Positions 52,742 through 64,000 of a stretch of 64,000 bases of DNA are shown here, piece by piece. Origin of the DNA: Neonectria sp. B-13 (taxonomy: Eukaryota; Ascomycota; Sordariomycetes; Hypocreales; Nectriaceae); NCBI GenBank assembly GCA_002682825.1, contig NOKP01000010.1, positions 248,001-312,000 of the forward strand. Reading direction: 5' to 3'. A model generated the notes under the pieces. The model saw nothing but the letters and a program-made list of their open reading frames with translations, searched no databases and was not told the origin of the DNA. A program made the position numbers and the translations under genes. The first letter of the stretch is position 1; each line of letters begins with the position of its first letter.

Positions 52742-55305
52742 ATGACGGCGCCTGTCCAGCCCGCACAGCAAGCCCTCGACGACCTCATCAAGGCCGCCGA
52801 GGCCCAACACGAGCACTATGTCCGCAGCCTGCGCAGCCTGCACGACGGGCTAGCCCTGCGACGTATCGACAGCCAGCCGCGCAGCATCATGACCATCCCA
52901 GAGCCCTTCACGCCGCCGCTGCGGGCCCTCAGCGTGCCGACCTTCAGCTCCGCCTCCGACGCGCCGCTCGGCATCTCCATGCGGCGCCGGCCCCGCGCCT
53001 CCACCCTCGAGACCACGGCCGAGCTGCTGACGCCCGTGACCGTGACCAGCTCGCCGCACAGCACCAGGGCTGCCTTCTCGCACGACGACGACGTCGCCTT
53101 CATCCCGCTGCTGGACGCCACGTCCTCGTCAACGCCCAGCTTCGGCCTCTACGCCGAGAACGAGCGCGTCATCCCGATCCGGCGCCCGCTGACGCCCATG
53201 CACTGGCCGGACGACGTGCTGCTGCGGCACCTGCGCGACGCCGACTTCACGCCCGAGATGGCGCGGCTGCTGGAGGACGCGGTGCGGCGCCGCGGCGACA
53301 TCGACCTGGCCATGGCGTTCCGCGACTTTGCCGCCTACGAGCGCGAGGGCTACGTGCAGTCGACGTTTGAGGTGTACGAGGTCGGCCGCGACGCCGTGCC
53401 CGTCAAGCTCAGCGCCGATATCGACATGGATATGGACGGGACCGAGGTCAAGTATACGGGCGACGGGCCGTATGAGAATGCGGCCATTATTGTTGATGCG
53501 CCGACTGTGTGGGAGGCCATCAGCGATGTCAACCCAGATGGTCAGTCGGTTGGACGGATCACGTACGTATTTTGCTTCTTTGCTCGTTTCCTATGTACTC
53601 ATCTGCTTCACTTACACATCTGCCTCACTTATACATACACATCCACTTACTTCACTTACACAAACCCATCTACCTCACTTACACGACATCAACACCACGT
53701 ATCATCCACAACCAGCAGAGACTAACCTCACTTACAGCATCGTCCAGGAACCAACGCCCCTCATCATCGCCGCCCTCCACCTCACCATGTCCCCCCACTT
53801 CGACATGTCCGAACTCATCGCCCACCTGCTCACCGACGCCCCCAACCGCGGCCGCACCCGCGCCTTCATGGACCGCGCCTTCGAGCGCGCCACCACCAGC
53901 ATCTCCTCGCCATCTTCCCCGTCCCTCGCCCCAGTCTCCATTCCCTCCCCCTCTCCCTCGCACCTCCGCCAGCGCTCCTTCTTCTTCGTCTTCAAGTACT
54001 ACACCGTCGTCGGCACCGGCCTCTCCCCCGCCGCCTGGCAGCGCTTCGACAATCGGCCCTCGGACAAGCGCCTGGGCGACCACATCGACATCGCCGAGTG
54101 CAGTTCCATCCTCGCCCTGTCACTCGGCGGCGATCCGACGAAGCCCGTTCGCATGCGCCCGAGGCGCGAGCGGGTTAGGGAGGGCTTCCTGTTCGATACC
54201 TTCGGGCCCTGGCACGTCCTCAGCATACAGAGCTTCCCGGATAACGCCCACACTGTCCGCGGCGAGGAGTTCCAGGACAAGCAGTTCGTCAACGGGCCGT
54301 GTGCATTCCTGGACCTGCTCATCGCCGAGTACCGAGACGCCGGGAAGCGGAACCAGCTTCTCCATGAGTCAGTGACCAAGCTCATCACTCCAAAGGTACA
54401 CACATCCCCATCCTCGCCTTCACTTTATCAAACCCTGACTAACGTGGCCTAGACCGAGTTCATGTTCGACCCCAAGCTCCGCGACAAGCTGCTCTTCGAG
54501 GACAAGCACTTCACCTACATCAGACGGTACTTCTGGGCGTACAACACACTCGCCGTCGTCAACACGGGCATCAAAGCCATGATGGCCGCCTACTTCGACA
54601 CCTTCACCGACGAGTTCTGGGACGGCGTGCACCCGGTCCTGTGGCCGCACCCGGCCCCCGAATCGCCCGCCGGCGTCGCCTACCGCAAGCACATGGCCAG
54701 TCTGCGTCACGAGCTCGACAAGGTGGTCCGCGAGCTGGGCGAGGTGCTCAAGCGCAACGAGCGCACGCGCAAGGAGATTGAGAACCTACGCGACCAGCTG
54801 TTCAGCGGCAGCTCGATCAAGGAAAGCCGGAGGGCCATTGATCAAGGGGACAACATTCGCATCCTGACCATGATCAGCATGATCTTCCTGCCCCTGACGT
54901 TTGTAACGGTACGTGGACCAGCCCTGGAGATGGCTTCATATACTAACACACACGCAGTCTGTCTTCGGAATGACCGAATTCACCATTCCTGCCTCCGACT
55001 GGCGCTTCGCCCTCGTCATGGTGCTCGTGTGCGTGCCGTTTATGCTCCTCATCTCCATCCTCCAGACGCGCTCCTTCGGCCTCCTGGTCGCCAAGCTCCG
55101 AGCCGTCGTCCGCCTGCCGGTCCGCCTCGTCCGGCCCATGCTTCCCCAGGGCTCCCGGGACACGGAGGCTCCGGACAACCGCTCCACGGCTGCCTTGTCG
55201 CAGCGCAGGATGCGGGTGGGGTCCGGGGGGAGATGGACGTGGCCGTGGGGTGTTGGGAGACAGCCCGGTGACGACGTGGATCTGGGAAGGATGGAAAGCG
55301 GCTGA
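52742..55305 (+). CDS. CorA-like divalent metal ion transporter family protein, 760 aa
   Basis: Exons 52742-53562, 53738-54395, 54453-54908 and 54958-55305; introns start GTACGT, GTACAC and GTACGT, with matching phases. A large N-terminal soluble part (about 620 residues) includes a long Ala/Ser/Pro-rich start, a conserved region SFFFVFKYYTVVGTGLSPAAWQRF-like, and a coiled segment HELDKVVRELGEVLKRNERTRKEIENLRDQLFSG. Two C-terminal transmembrane helices are ILTMISMIFLPLTFVT and WRFALVMVLVCVPFMLLISIL. The loop between them has SVFGMTEF, where canonical CorA has GMN; Asn is replaced by Thr651. This is the fungal CorA-like group. Transport of Mg2+ or other divalent ions is inferred and not certain with GMT. 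The 175-nt first intron contains CTTACAC repeats. Confidence 0.75.
53563..53737 (+). repeat. CTCACTTACAC-rich intron of the CorA-like gene
   Basis: The first intron is unusually long for this locus (175 nt) and carries four or five imperfect copies of (c)ttcacttacac-type words before the true acceptor cttacag at 53731-53737. These look like a small slippage array. Confidence 0.55.
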
Positions 55306-56360
55306 CATGGATGAGACGAGTTGGATGACTTATTGTATTATGATTTGTTTGGCAATGATGAGTTACGACTGATGAACGACCGGCACGAAATAGACGTTAG
55401 AAACCTCTGTCGCTACATGTATGATTGGAGACTTGTATTATCCTGTCACTATCTGTATATCTACCTCTCTACCTAGTTCAATAACGACTTGTGTTCTCAC
55501 TCCCCCTGTACCACCATGATGATTCCACCTTGTTCTGCAATTATTTTAGTGTTCGATTAGATTATTTCAAGTCAGCGTAGTATCATGGTAATTACCCGAC
55601 TACAACCCATCCCTTTCCATCCTGGGCATGCTGCATTCCACTTTCATCCCAACTCATTCGTAACCGTCCACCACGAATCAGTCTCAGCAAATCCCGTTGC
55701 AGAGCCGCCCGTAAGCAGATGTCATCTGTAACGGCATGCCAACACATACGCATGGGCATCAGCATCCAATCGGCTTGCTCCTGTCACCCATCGGGTCGCA
55801 CTTCTTTCACGACCCCTTGACGCCAAGGTGTACAGCTCACCAACCAATCAAGAGCCCACAGCTCAACACGTCCAGGCACAGGATGAAACGTTGCAATACC
55901 TCATCATTAACAAGGTGGCTCAGAACTAACAGAAGCCAAGTTATAGTCATTCGTTCCATCACTACTCATGTTCGACGACACGCATACCCTGGCAGGCAGC
56001 ATTCATACATAAACAAAGCGCCGCATACAACTCCCACTGCGGGCCAGCCGAAGCAGAAAACCGCCACCTCCAATAGGAAAGAATTACCACACGGTATATA
56101 AAAAGCACCTCCGTCAAACCAGGTGCATAGAACGGGACGCTCGTGGTTAGAGGAAAGAAAAAACGAGAGACGCAAGAAAGGAAACGATGGAGAAAGCCTC
56201 CGAAACAGCCATACTGTTACTGGTCGGAGGTGGAGAGAACAGAATCTTCCGTGGTATCAGTGTCCATAACGCCGGGCCCCTCCCTTTGATGTGATCGTAG
56301 TACATGGATAAACATGCGTCGAGATGGAGCATGTGTGAGTGTCATCGTGTCATAGATCGT
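55306..56360. other. Intergenic between convergent CorA-like and RasGAP genes
   Basis: Shared 3' flank of about 1.05 kb; no gene seen. Confidence 0.5.
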
Positions 56361-58922
56361 CTACCAGCCCTTCTTCCTAGCGAAACGCTTGTTGAGCAGA
56401 GCCAAGACCTTGGGAACGTTGAACTGGACGTATTCCAGGTCAAGTTCGTCCTGGTTATCCTTCTGCATCTCCAGCAAGTCATCCAGCTTCAGATCCAGCT
56501 CAAGAAGGCCTCGGTTTCGACCTACAATCAAGTTAGCAAGGATCAACTACCAGCGGTTATTTCGAGTGAGGACCAACCTTTGTAATGCAAAGAAATGACG
56601 AAAGTGCCCGGCAAAGGGCTAGTGAAGTTGAAGTAAATGTTGGCCCGTCTGTTATCTGGGACATTGCTCTTCTGGATAACGCCTTCCTTCTCGAGTTGTT
56701 GATGCGTGAACTTGTAGGGTCCAAGAACTTGCTGTTTCTGCTGCTTTCTCTTGGTGCCCTCGCTCTGGGATCGCACGTTGTGAAGGTAGCTCTTGTATGT
56801 CTCCAGCTGTCCAACCAGATAGGTGTTGTGGTCGCGGATCGTCTTGTACACTTCCTCGAGCTTCGAAGTCTCAACAATGACGCCATCCTTCAAAGAGCCC
56901 AAGTGTTGCAGTTCCTGCTCGACCTCGTCTCGGAGAAGGCCAAACCCGTCGCTTTTGTCGATGACACGCAATTCTTGCAGTTGAGAAAGCAGTTCCATTG
57001 CTCGAATACCCTTCCGGACCATGACGGCATCGTTACGGCTCGTGGCGGCCGCATCGGCAATGCGCTCCAGTCGGAGTGGACGTCTTGCCACATGGCTGTT
57101 TGCGGGAATCGATCGCATGATCTGCACGAAGATGGATTTGGCTTCCATAAAGTACACTTCCTCCTGGGTAATGTCCAAAGCTGCAGTCAAGTCGTCGATG
57201 GCAGTCTCCCAGCGGCTAAAGAGGGGCAGGTTGATAACTCTGTTCTCCTTGCGAGGCAGTTGGATTGGGGCTGCGCCCAACTCCAGCATGATGATAGCCA
57301 AATGCGAATTGTCGTCCTTCCACAGCTCTGGGCGGTGCTTTTCAAGCAACGAGTGCATGGCATAAATTTCGTTCAGGGTGATGTCGAGCTCTAGATCCTT
57401 CTTAGAAAGGGCAACATAGTTGTCCATTTCCAGACTCTCGTAGAAGTCCTGAACCTCACAGAGATCCAACATGAATTTGTTGATTCGGTCCTTGTTCTGC
57501 TGAATAAACGGCTGGAGCTTAGCCATGTAGGGCTCCTTGGCATACGATGGCTTGTTCGCGAGGTTCTGCAGCATCTTTGCGATGTATGTCAGGGTTCGTC
57601 GAGGTCGCTCAGCTGGAGTTCCATCAATAAGCATGTACGACTTGGGTGTGACAATGGCCGGGTTGATGAAGCGCAGGAAAAAGAAGCCGCCGATCAGAGT
57701 GCAGATAACCTGGTCGTTAGCGTCGGGATACTTGCGCTTCGTCAAGCTCCTAATCTGCTTGCAGATCCAACGGATACCATATGGCGCCTCCTCCAGCCCT
57801 TCGATGATGGTGGTCAGGAAGCCGTTGGCGATCTCGGTGAGCATGGTCAGACGGGGCTCAATGATAGCCTGGACTTGGGGGTTCTCTGCGGCCTGCTCGC
57901 CAGTGATGCCCTTTGGCAATGAAGGGGGCAGCTGGCCTGTGTCCTCCTCGATCTGCTCAATCATCCGCTCGTACACCTTGAGCGGGTTGATTTCAAGATC
58001 CAGGTCTCTCAGCTCAATCAGGTTGTTGATTCTATCAGCAAGCACGGATTTGAGGAAACTCTGGCCGGGACCTCTTCGAGTGTAGGTGGTCATCATTCGC
58101 GAAACGGGGGTATTGGCGCGAAGCAGAGAGGAGTAGTCTGGCGTGGTATCGAACTGGTATGTCAAGACGGACTGGGCAGCTGGTTAGCACATGAGACTGG
58201 CTGATGATGGAGGGATTGATGTACCTGAAACATAGTGAGGAGCAAGTGCTCTTCTCGGCTCTCGTACTGGTTTCCGTAAATGGTGAACATGACTGTCTGC
58301 AGCAGGGAGTCGATTTCGGCCATGGAGACGAGTCTGCAAAGATGGGCAATGTGCCTGGGTTCGGACTGCAGGAGAAACAACAAATTGCCGTATTTTTGGG
58401 TCTTGTCGTCGTTGGGGAACTGGCCCTGCTGCATCTCGGTGGCATCCTCAAGATGGCTAGCGACTTCGTTTTGCTAAACATGTTGTCAGGAATTGTCGGC
58501 AACAGATGACGAAACAACGTACCTCCTCCAGAGCCATACGGTTTTGGATCAATAGAGCAATACGCGAATCAAGGTATCGCACATCCTTTTCAAGGACGAA
58601 GTTCTTTTTAGACTGGGAAGAGATCTTGGACTTTAGGTCTCGGAGAATCTTTTGGGCTGTAGTGGATGGTCAATTGCAAGTTCACGGATATGGCTGGTAT
58701 GGGGGCTCGAGCCAGCATACCTTTAGCGAGGTCATCTTCGATTTGGAGATCTCCCTCGTTGGCCGAGATAGACATGTACAGGGCCGACATGGAGTAGCGC
58801 TTCGACTGGCGCGCGGAGCGCGATCCATCGTAAGAAGACATGGTGTTTTGGCGGGTCAAGGGCTGGAAAGATGAAGAAGATGCAGTAGAAGCTCGTGAAG
58901 GAGTCTGCAACATGACCGACAT
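56361..58922 (-). CDS. Ras GTPase-activating protein (Sar1/Gap1-type, IQGAP-related), 779 aa
   Basis: Exons 58922-58721, 58656-58523, 58473-58225, 58171-56578 and 56521-56361; all GT-AG, phases match. Stimulates GTP hydrolysis by Ras and so switches off Ras signalling. A helical N-terminal region (about 1-190) precedes the RasGAP domain, with the arginine finger Arg213 in [14 protein letters not shown] and the structural FLR motif [16 protein letters not shown] (Arg362). The C-terminal RasGAP_C domain ends [16 protein letters not shown]..., [44 protein letters not shown]. The order and length match S. pombe Gap1/Sar1 and Aspergillus GapA. The ATG at 58922 was chosen because the ORF upstream lacks another ATG in frame; 58913 is a second candidate. 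Convergent with the CorA-like gene. Confidence 0.92.
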
Positions 58923-59360
58923 ATTGTTGTCGCGGGAAGGCGACGACAAGTGACGGTCAGGCTCTTGGGCTCAGAGAGCTCAGGGAGCGCCTGACGATGG
59001 CAGCGACGTTAAACCTGGGCGCCTCAACCAGCCACGGTGGCGTTGGAAGGGCAAAGAGGAAAAGAGATTCAACCGCACTTCGGCGGCGGTGAGGTGATAG
59101 GGCGTCGTCGAGCGAGGAGGTCGTCAGATTGGATGATAGTGAGTCGATCACGGGGGTCCGAAACGGGAAATGCGAGAATATCGAACAAAGAGACTGTCTG
59201 TCGTCGAGCGAGTACGAGCGGGAACCGGCGAGAGCGGTCGGCGAAAGGGTCGAGGTCGAGTTTGCGATAGAAATGGGAATCCGACGAGGGGAAACGAAAC
59301 GGGATGAGCGGATCGGGGGCGCAACTGGGAGATTATCGGTAGCAGACAACAGAGCGGCAA

Positions 59361-59408
59361 GGGCGACAGTGAGGGCGACAGTGAGGGCGACAGTGAGGGC
59401 GATAGTGA
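59361..59408. repeat. 12-nt tandem repeat (4 copies)
   Basis: Four copies of gggcgacagtga, three identical and the fourth with one difference, lie about 440 bases upstream of the RasGAP ATG. Confidence 0.8.
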
Positions 59409-59550
59409 AGGCGACGACGGCGACGGCGAGAGGGCGAAAATCAACGGACGGCAAACGAGATGCAGACGGTCGCGTCGATGAGGGTCAATCGAGCGAAAGG
59501 GACCGTGGCAGATTCGAATCGTAGGAGGCGGAAGGCGGCGAAATTTGGGT

Positions 59551-59612
59551 GATGGAGATGGAGGTGGAGATGGAGACGGAGACGGAGACGGAGATGGAGA
59601 TGGAGATGGGGG
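59551..59612. repeat. GGAGAT/GGAGAC hexamer array
   Basis: About ten copies of the purine hexamer ggaga(t/c), with one ggaggt variant; polypurine on the + strand. Confidence 0.8.
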
Positions 59613-60870
59613 AGGATTTGGTGGTGGAGGAGGAGTTGGCGGAGGTGTGTGGTGGTCCAAGGTGTGGGAGCGGCACCCAAAGTGGCAGTGGGTGGTGGGC
59701 AGCCCCAGTGGGTTGGTACTGTGGTAGTGCCAATGGTGGTCGTGTCAGGGCAGGAGAAGGGGAGAAGGGGGGCGTGAGATGCACGGCTGAGACGCGGATT
59801 TCAGGAGGGCAGGAGGGCGAGATGGCGCGTGGGACGGTTGGTGGAGTGCGGGCGCCAGAAGGGGGGCCAAAAGGGCCTAAGGGCTAAGGCAAGGGCCTAA
59901 CTAACTAAGGCAGGGCCCAAGGCTGCCAGGGACCAGACAAGCAAGCACACAGAAGCAAAGCAGCAAGCAGCACCTAGAGCTAGTGTGGGGAGGGATTGAT
60001 GGATGGATGCCGTGGGTGAGCACCGAGGTACCTACAACTACTTCGCAAGACTCTTACCTACAGGCTTGTACCAGCAGATAGTAGAGCAACCCCGACTACG
60101 ATAATGAGGGAGAAGCATGTACGCACAAGAGCACACAGAGGGATCGCCGTTAAAGGAGGAGAACAATTCAGGGGTCAACAGAGAGTCAGAGAGTCAGAGC
60201 GGTCGAGTAACGTAGTAGACGAGCAAAAGAGAGAGGAGATATCGACAAGGAAGAGAGGGCGCAGACGACCCAAAGTAAGGTATGTCGTCCGTACGAATAC
60301 AAAAGAACGAAACTTATTTGCCCAAGGGACGTCGATATACTCACTCGCCTTGCCTGCCTACCTAGGAACGATTGATGGACTGGAGGGCTATCTGCGACGA
60401 ATACTTCCATTTGTTGTGTGGTGGCCCAGGTATGGTCCCTTCTTTGGGTACCTAAACTACCCTGGCTACCTACCGCATCCTCCAGTGCAGTGCGTGCATC
60501 CTGCAAGCCCCCCGGCGAAAGGAAGCAAGGGACCCAGCGCCCAACCAGCACCACCGCAACCTGCCGTGGCAGTGACGGAATGGATTGGAGGGGCTGGGCT
60601 GGAGGGGGAGGGCCTGAGGGGAGAGAGGGGGGATGGATGGATCTATTCCGACCGGGCAACCAGGAACAAGAACAGGAACAGGAACAGGAAGAGGACGCAA
60701 GACACGCAGGGGGCTAGGACCGCCGTCTATCCCTCTCTCGCTCCTCCCCCTATCCCTGGTCACTCGTGAGCAACCATGAAGCCTAGCGGCGACTAATCAC
60801 CAATTCCATATGAGAGGCTCAGTCTACGAATACTAGTATCAGAGGACAGGTTGGCATAGAACCGGACTGG

Positions 60871-60967
60871 ACGAGACGAGACGAGACGAGACGAGACAGC
60901 AGGGCAGGACAGGATAGGACAGGATAGGACAGACAAGACATGACATGACATGACATGACAAGACAAG
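60871..60967. repeat. Pentanucleotide microsatellites
   Basis: Three adjoining arrays occur: acgag-type (about five copies), (agg)acaggat-type, then acatg-type (four copies). The motifs share an acNN-purine plan, suggesting one array mutated by slippage into another. Confidence 0.75.
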
Positions 60968-62106
60968 TTCGAACAATATCAGGATAAGGCACATTTGAAG
61001 CCAAAGAGAGCCCGCCCACCCACGGTCTGGAACGGGGCCGGGGCCGGATAAGGGACAAACCGCGCCGGGGTCGTTGAGGGCAGTGGCCAGGGGGCTGTCA
61101 GTCCGAGGTACCGCCTACTTCAGACCTGACCGTGAGGGACTACTAGACTAGCGATCAATTGCTCCGAGGAACTGGTGGCAGTAGATCAGTACGAAGCAGG
61201 TGATAGCACGAAGTACGCTAACATTAATGAGGGCAGAACAATGAGGGCAACTGATAACGAATCATTCACGAACCCATGTTCCTCTGACAAGTCCCTTTCA
61301 ACCGCACACAAAGCTAACAAGTTCCTCTTCTCGGTCTCCCTGTCCCTTGCGACGTGACTCTTGACAGGTCGCGCGAGGGATATAATTCAGCGACAGCGAC
61401 ATGCGCGTGTTTCCTCCGGGCCTCGAGAGTGGAACGGAGGCGTCCGAGGGCGGGCCATGGCGGCGCCGGCGGGGTTTGCATCACTCGCGTCGGGAGGTAC
61501 CTCGAGAGGTATTCTGTACATTGGCTTGGGAGGCGCGCACGGACGTCCACCTCGCAGACTGATGCTGGTTGGGTGGTGGTGACTGGTGAGAATGGTGGTG
61601 GGCGGTGGTGGGCGGTGGTGAACCGGCTTGCTGATGGCCTGAACCTGAGGAGTCGCCTGGAAACCTACTCTCGGTCTTGGTCAACCGCCACATGTTGTCA
61701 ATTCACCACAGAGTCGGTGCCATGATCACTTGATGGAAGGAGAGTATGCGTGCCACGTAGCAGAACGAGCGTGAGCAGACATCCATCCATCCCCCAAGAA
61801 AACAACGCGAATGTGATGTGCGACAAGAGACGTCCAAGGCTTTTCTGTGTCTGGGAACGACGCAGGGGCACCGGCCAGACACAGCCAAGCGGAGGGCTGC
61901 CGCGCGACCTTACTGGACGCCGGAGGTCCAGGGGTAGATTGATGATTGGGGGTGGACCGTCAGGTACAGAACAGCACAGGCCCCCTTCCGAATTTTAAAG
62001 TGCCTGCTTGTGTGGAGGAGGAGGATGCGTTGTGGATGCGGTTGGAGTGGATGTGGCTGGGATACCTGCATGCCCGCGTTCGCGCGCGCTGCGTAGGTGG
62101 GTGCGG

Positions 62107-62180
62107 GCGGGTGTGGAAGTGGATGTGGAAGTGGGAGTGGATGTGGAAGTGGACGCGAATGTGGATGTCGACGAGGATGT
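62107..62180. repeat. GTGGAAGTGGATGT-type degenerate repeat
   Basis: A G-rich stretch with repeated gtggatgtggaagtgg words, interrupted by cgcgaat. Confidence 0.5.
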
Positions 62181-62830
62181 AAATGTGATATGTGTCGGTG
62201 CGATGGACGACCGGAGAGAAAGAGAGGAAGTTGGCTGATTATGACGATGAGATGATGACCGTCATGGCTCTACGACGGCCCGGCCAACCACCACAAAGAA
62301 ACAGAATTCGGCTCACCAAAACAGAGAGCGCAGGATGTGAAAGAGACGAGCACTCATACAAGACCGGTGGATATCAACTAAAGATCAAAAGTGAGGTCAT
62401 CATACCCGAGCTCCGAACACGAACCAGACCGACCAGCCGGGGTTCGGAGACGGGGACCCTTTCTCGGCAGCCATATCTAACCCATACTCCATACTCCGGA
62501 TGCTATTCCTCCGCGAGGCTACCAAAGGAATGGCAACCTGGTGTTTTTTCCTCTCTCTCATCAGAGTCTTTCCTCAGTTGCCGACCAAATACGGGAAACA
62601 TCCATCATTGTCTGGGCGTTCCCCATTTTATCGCTTGCCCGGCCTGTCAGACCCGCCGCATGCTGTCTTCTTGTCCATCATCCATGTCCCGTCACCATCG
62701 TCATCCCACCGCCCCGAGCAAGGGACGTTGGATGTTTACGTCGCATCCGCTACCAGGTCAGGCGATGGACCAGCAGGGGGTGTGCACGAGGAAGGAAGGG
62801 TACAGGGGCGACCAGATCAGATCAGCCCAG

Positions 62831-62867
62831 CTCTCTGTTCTGCTCTGCTCTACTCTGCTCTGCTCTC
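62831..62867. repeat. (CTCTG)n microsatellite
   Basis: About seven imperfect ctctg/ctctgttctg units in a row. Confidence 0.65.
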
Positions 62868-64000
62868 CAGCATCGTCAAGCAAGACAGAACATCGTCGCT
62901 CGGGGTTCTCGGGAGCCGCCCGGCTGACAGCTGCACACACTTGGCAGTGCAAGGCTGCTGCTATCATTTTCTCCTGCGTTGCCACTTGCAGCCGTCCCAT
63001 TTCCTGCACATGTCTCGCATCATCCATTGCCCGCGCTCGTCCCTTCCGGGGCACCCTTGAACCAGTGACGCAGCTCTCCATCCGGTACGACATTGTATTC
63101 GTAGTCTGTACTTCGTAGTCAGTACGCTACAGTATCACTCCGTCCTCCGCAGATGCCATTCTCGAGACTCGAGCCCAGCCCAGGTCTTCCAGCGCTGGAG
63201 CCCTTGTTGATCGGCAGCTAAGGGAACAGGTTCAGAACCGGAAGAACCGAGTTGCGCGAGACTTAGTCAACTAGTCAGTCCCCTGACGATCGCGCCCTTA
63301 CCCATCACCCTCGACCTCCACCAACAGAAAGCCGATCATCACCATTTCATCCATTGAAGGATTGCGATCGCAATTACCGTACGAATCCTGCATACTGCAT
63401 CATGCAAGTTCAAGACCTCTGTCCGCTCACGGCCTTCCATGCTTATCAACCCGCTCCCTTCTCGGTGGCGAGCGAATCGCCCTCCTCATCAGCTTGCCTT
63501 CCGATACCCCGTTGACCCACTCATGGCAGATCTACATTCGTAGCGGTAGAAGTTGCAACTGATTCAAGCGGCACGCCAAGAGAGCCCCCACATACCCTCC
63601 GTTGCGCATCGCATCGCATTGCCGTGGCAAGCTACGAGACGGCCATATACATTGCCGTATGTCGAGCAAATCCACCCGCCCGTCAAGTCAAGCCACCGCC
63701 ATCATCATACATCCTATTTCTCGCACGGTCGTCCATCATTGTCGGGTCTCCTTAGTACGGACACGATAATTAGAGCCTTGATACCCCCGCTGTGCTCGGG
63801 GCTCCGAACTACCGGTATCAACATCGCCCTCGTCTACTAATTAGCACGGTTGCCGGGAGGGTCGACAAATGCCACCGGTGAAAGAAAGCCACACACACAC
63901 CGCACTATGCCCACTGCCCCAAGACAGCTTTTTCGTATTAGACTAAGACAAGGGACGCCGCAGGTGTGTCGCTCACCTCCTCGTCAACCAACGAGCGGTA

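Larger units (their letters stand above)
58923..64000. other. Five-kilobase gene-free region rich in simple repeats
   Basis: No gene supported up to the window end. ORFs up to 308 codons exist, but they start without ATG or have Arg/Gly/Pro-rich translations without domains. The left end holds the RasGAP promoter. The right end is C/T-rich and CCATCATC-rich, like a long leader of a + strand gene beyond 64000. Several microsatellites are listed separately. Confidence 0.45.

Noticed and set aside
60104..60769. 221-codon + strand ORF
   Set aside because: Has an ATG, but the translation is low-complexity Arg/Gly/Asn repeats with no domain; likely chance in repeat-rich DNA.
62192..63118. 308-codon + strand ORF near the right end
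   Set aside because: Start is not ATG, no recognisable domain, covers a microsatellite; more likely leader or noncoding DNA.

Overview
This window looks like nuclear chromosomal DNA from a filamentous ascomycete (Pezizomycotina, most likely a Sordariomycete). The genes carry short spliceosomal introns (about 50-180 nt, mostly GTRNGT...YAG). They include fungal-type proteins: a QDE-2-like Argonaute, a Sar1/Gap1-type RasGAP, RNA14, ASF1, Dal5-type and DHA2-type MFS transporters, a secreted RNase T2 and a GH31 alpha-1,4-glucan lyase. No tRNA, rRNA, CRISPR array or intact transposon was seen. All exon boundaries were worked out by hand from reading frame, splice consensus and family knowledge.

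Layout. (1) 1-17.6 kb is gene-poor. It holds old degenerate repeats (a ~20-bp minisatellite at 2.9-3.1 kb, a 42-nt repeat plus hairpin at 4.4 kb, a 48-bp repeat at 11.8 kb), an AT-rich stretch with a chromodomain relic of a Ty3/gypsy-type element (13.4 kb), and a broken helicase-like or mobile-element relic (13.9-15.2 kb). (2) 17.7-26.1 kb is an accessory, secretome-flavoured stretch. It has two small secreted cysteine-containing proteins (the second is visible only after splicing), an 895-residue Pro/Gln-rich protein with a triplicated RRAS[V/F] module, a decayed LPMO-like gene, and an intact secreted RNase T2 that appears to use a GC-AG intron. (3) 26.8-40.6 kb holds a complete ten-exon alpha-1,4-glucan lyase, a divergent DHA2-type transporter, a 68-residue four-exon microprotein gene, and a Dal5/ACS-type transporter. 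(4) 41.5-59 kb is a dense housekeeping block: Argonaute, RNA14, ASF1, a CorA-like transporter and a RasGAP. (5) 59-64 kb is gene-free and rich in simple repeats.

How the genes fit together. RNA14 and ASF1 are divergent over a 1.4-kb shared intergenic region. The CorA-like gene and the RasGAP are convergent. The glucan lyase would cut starch or glycogen to 1,5-anhydro-D-fructose; the divergent efflux-type transporter is a possible but unproven partner. Argonaute provides the slicer arm of RNA silencing. The gene-poor, repeat-bearing left side beside small secreted proteins and decayed genes contrasts with the conserved right side, as in fungal genomes split into fast and slow compartments.
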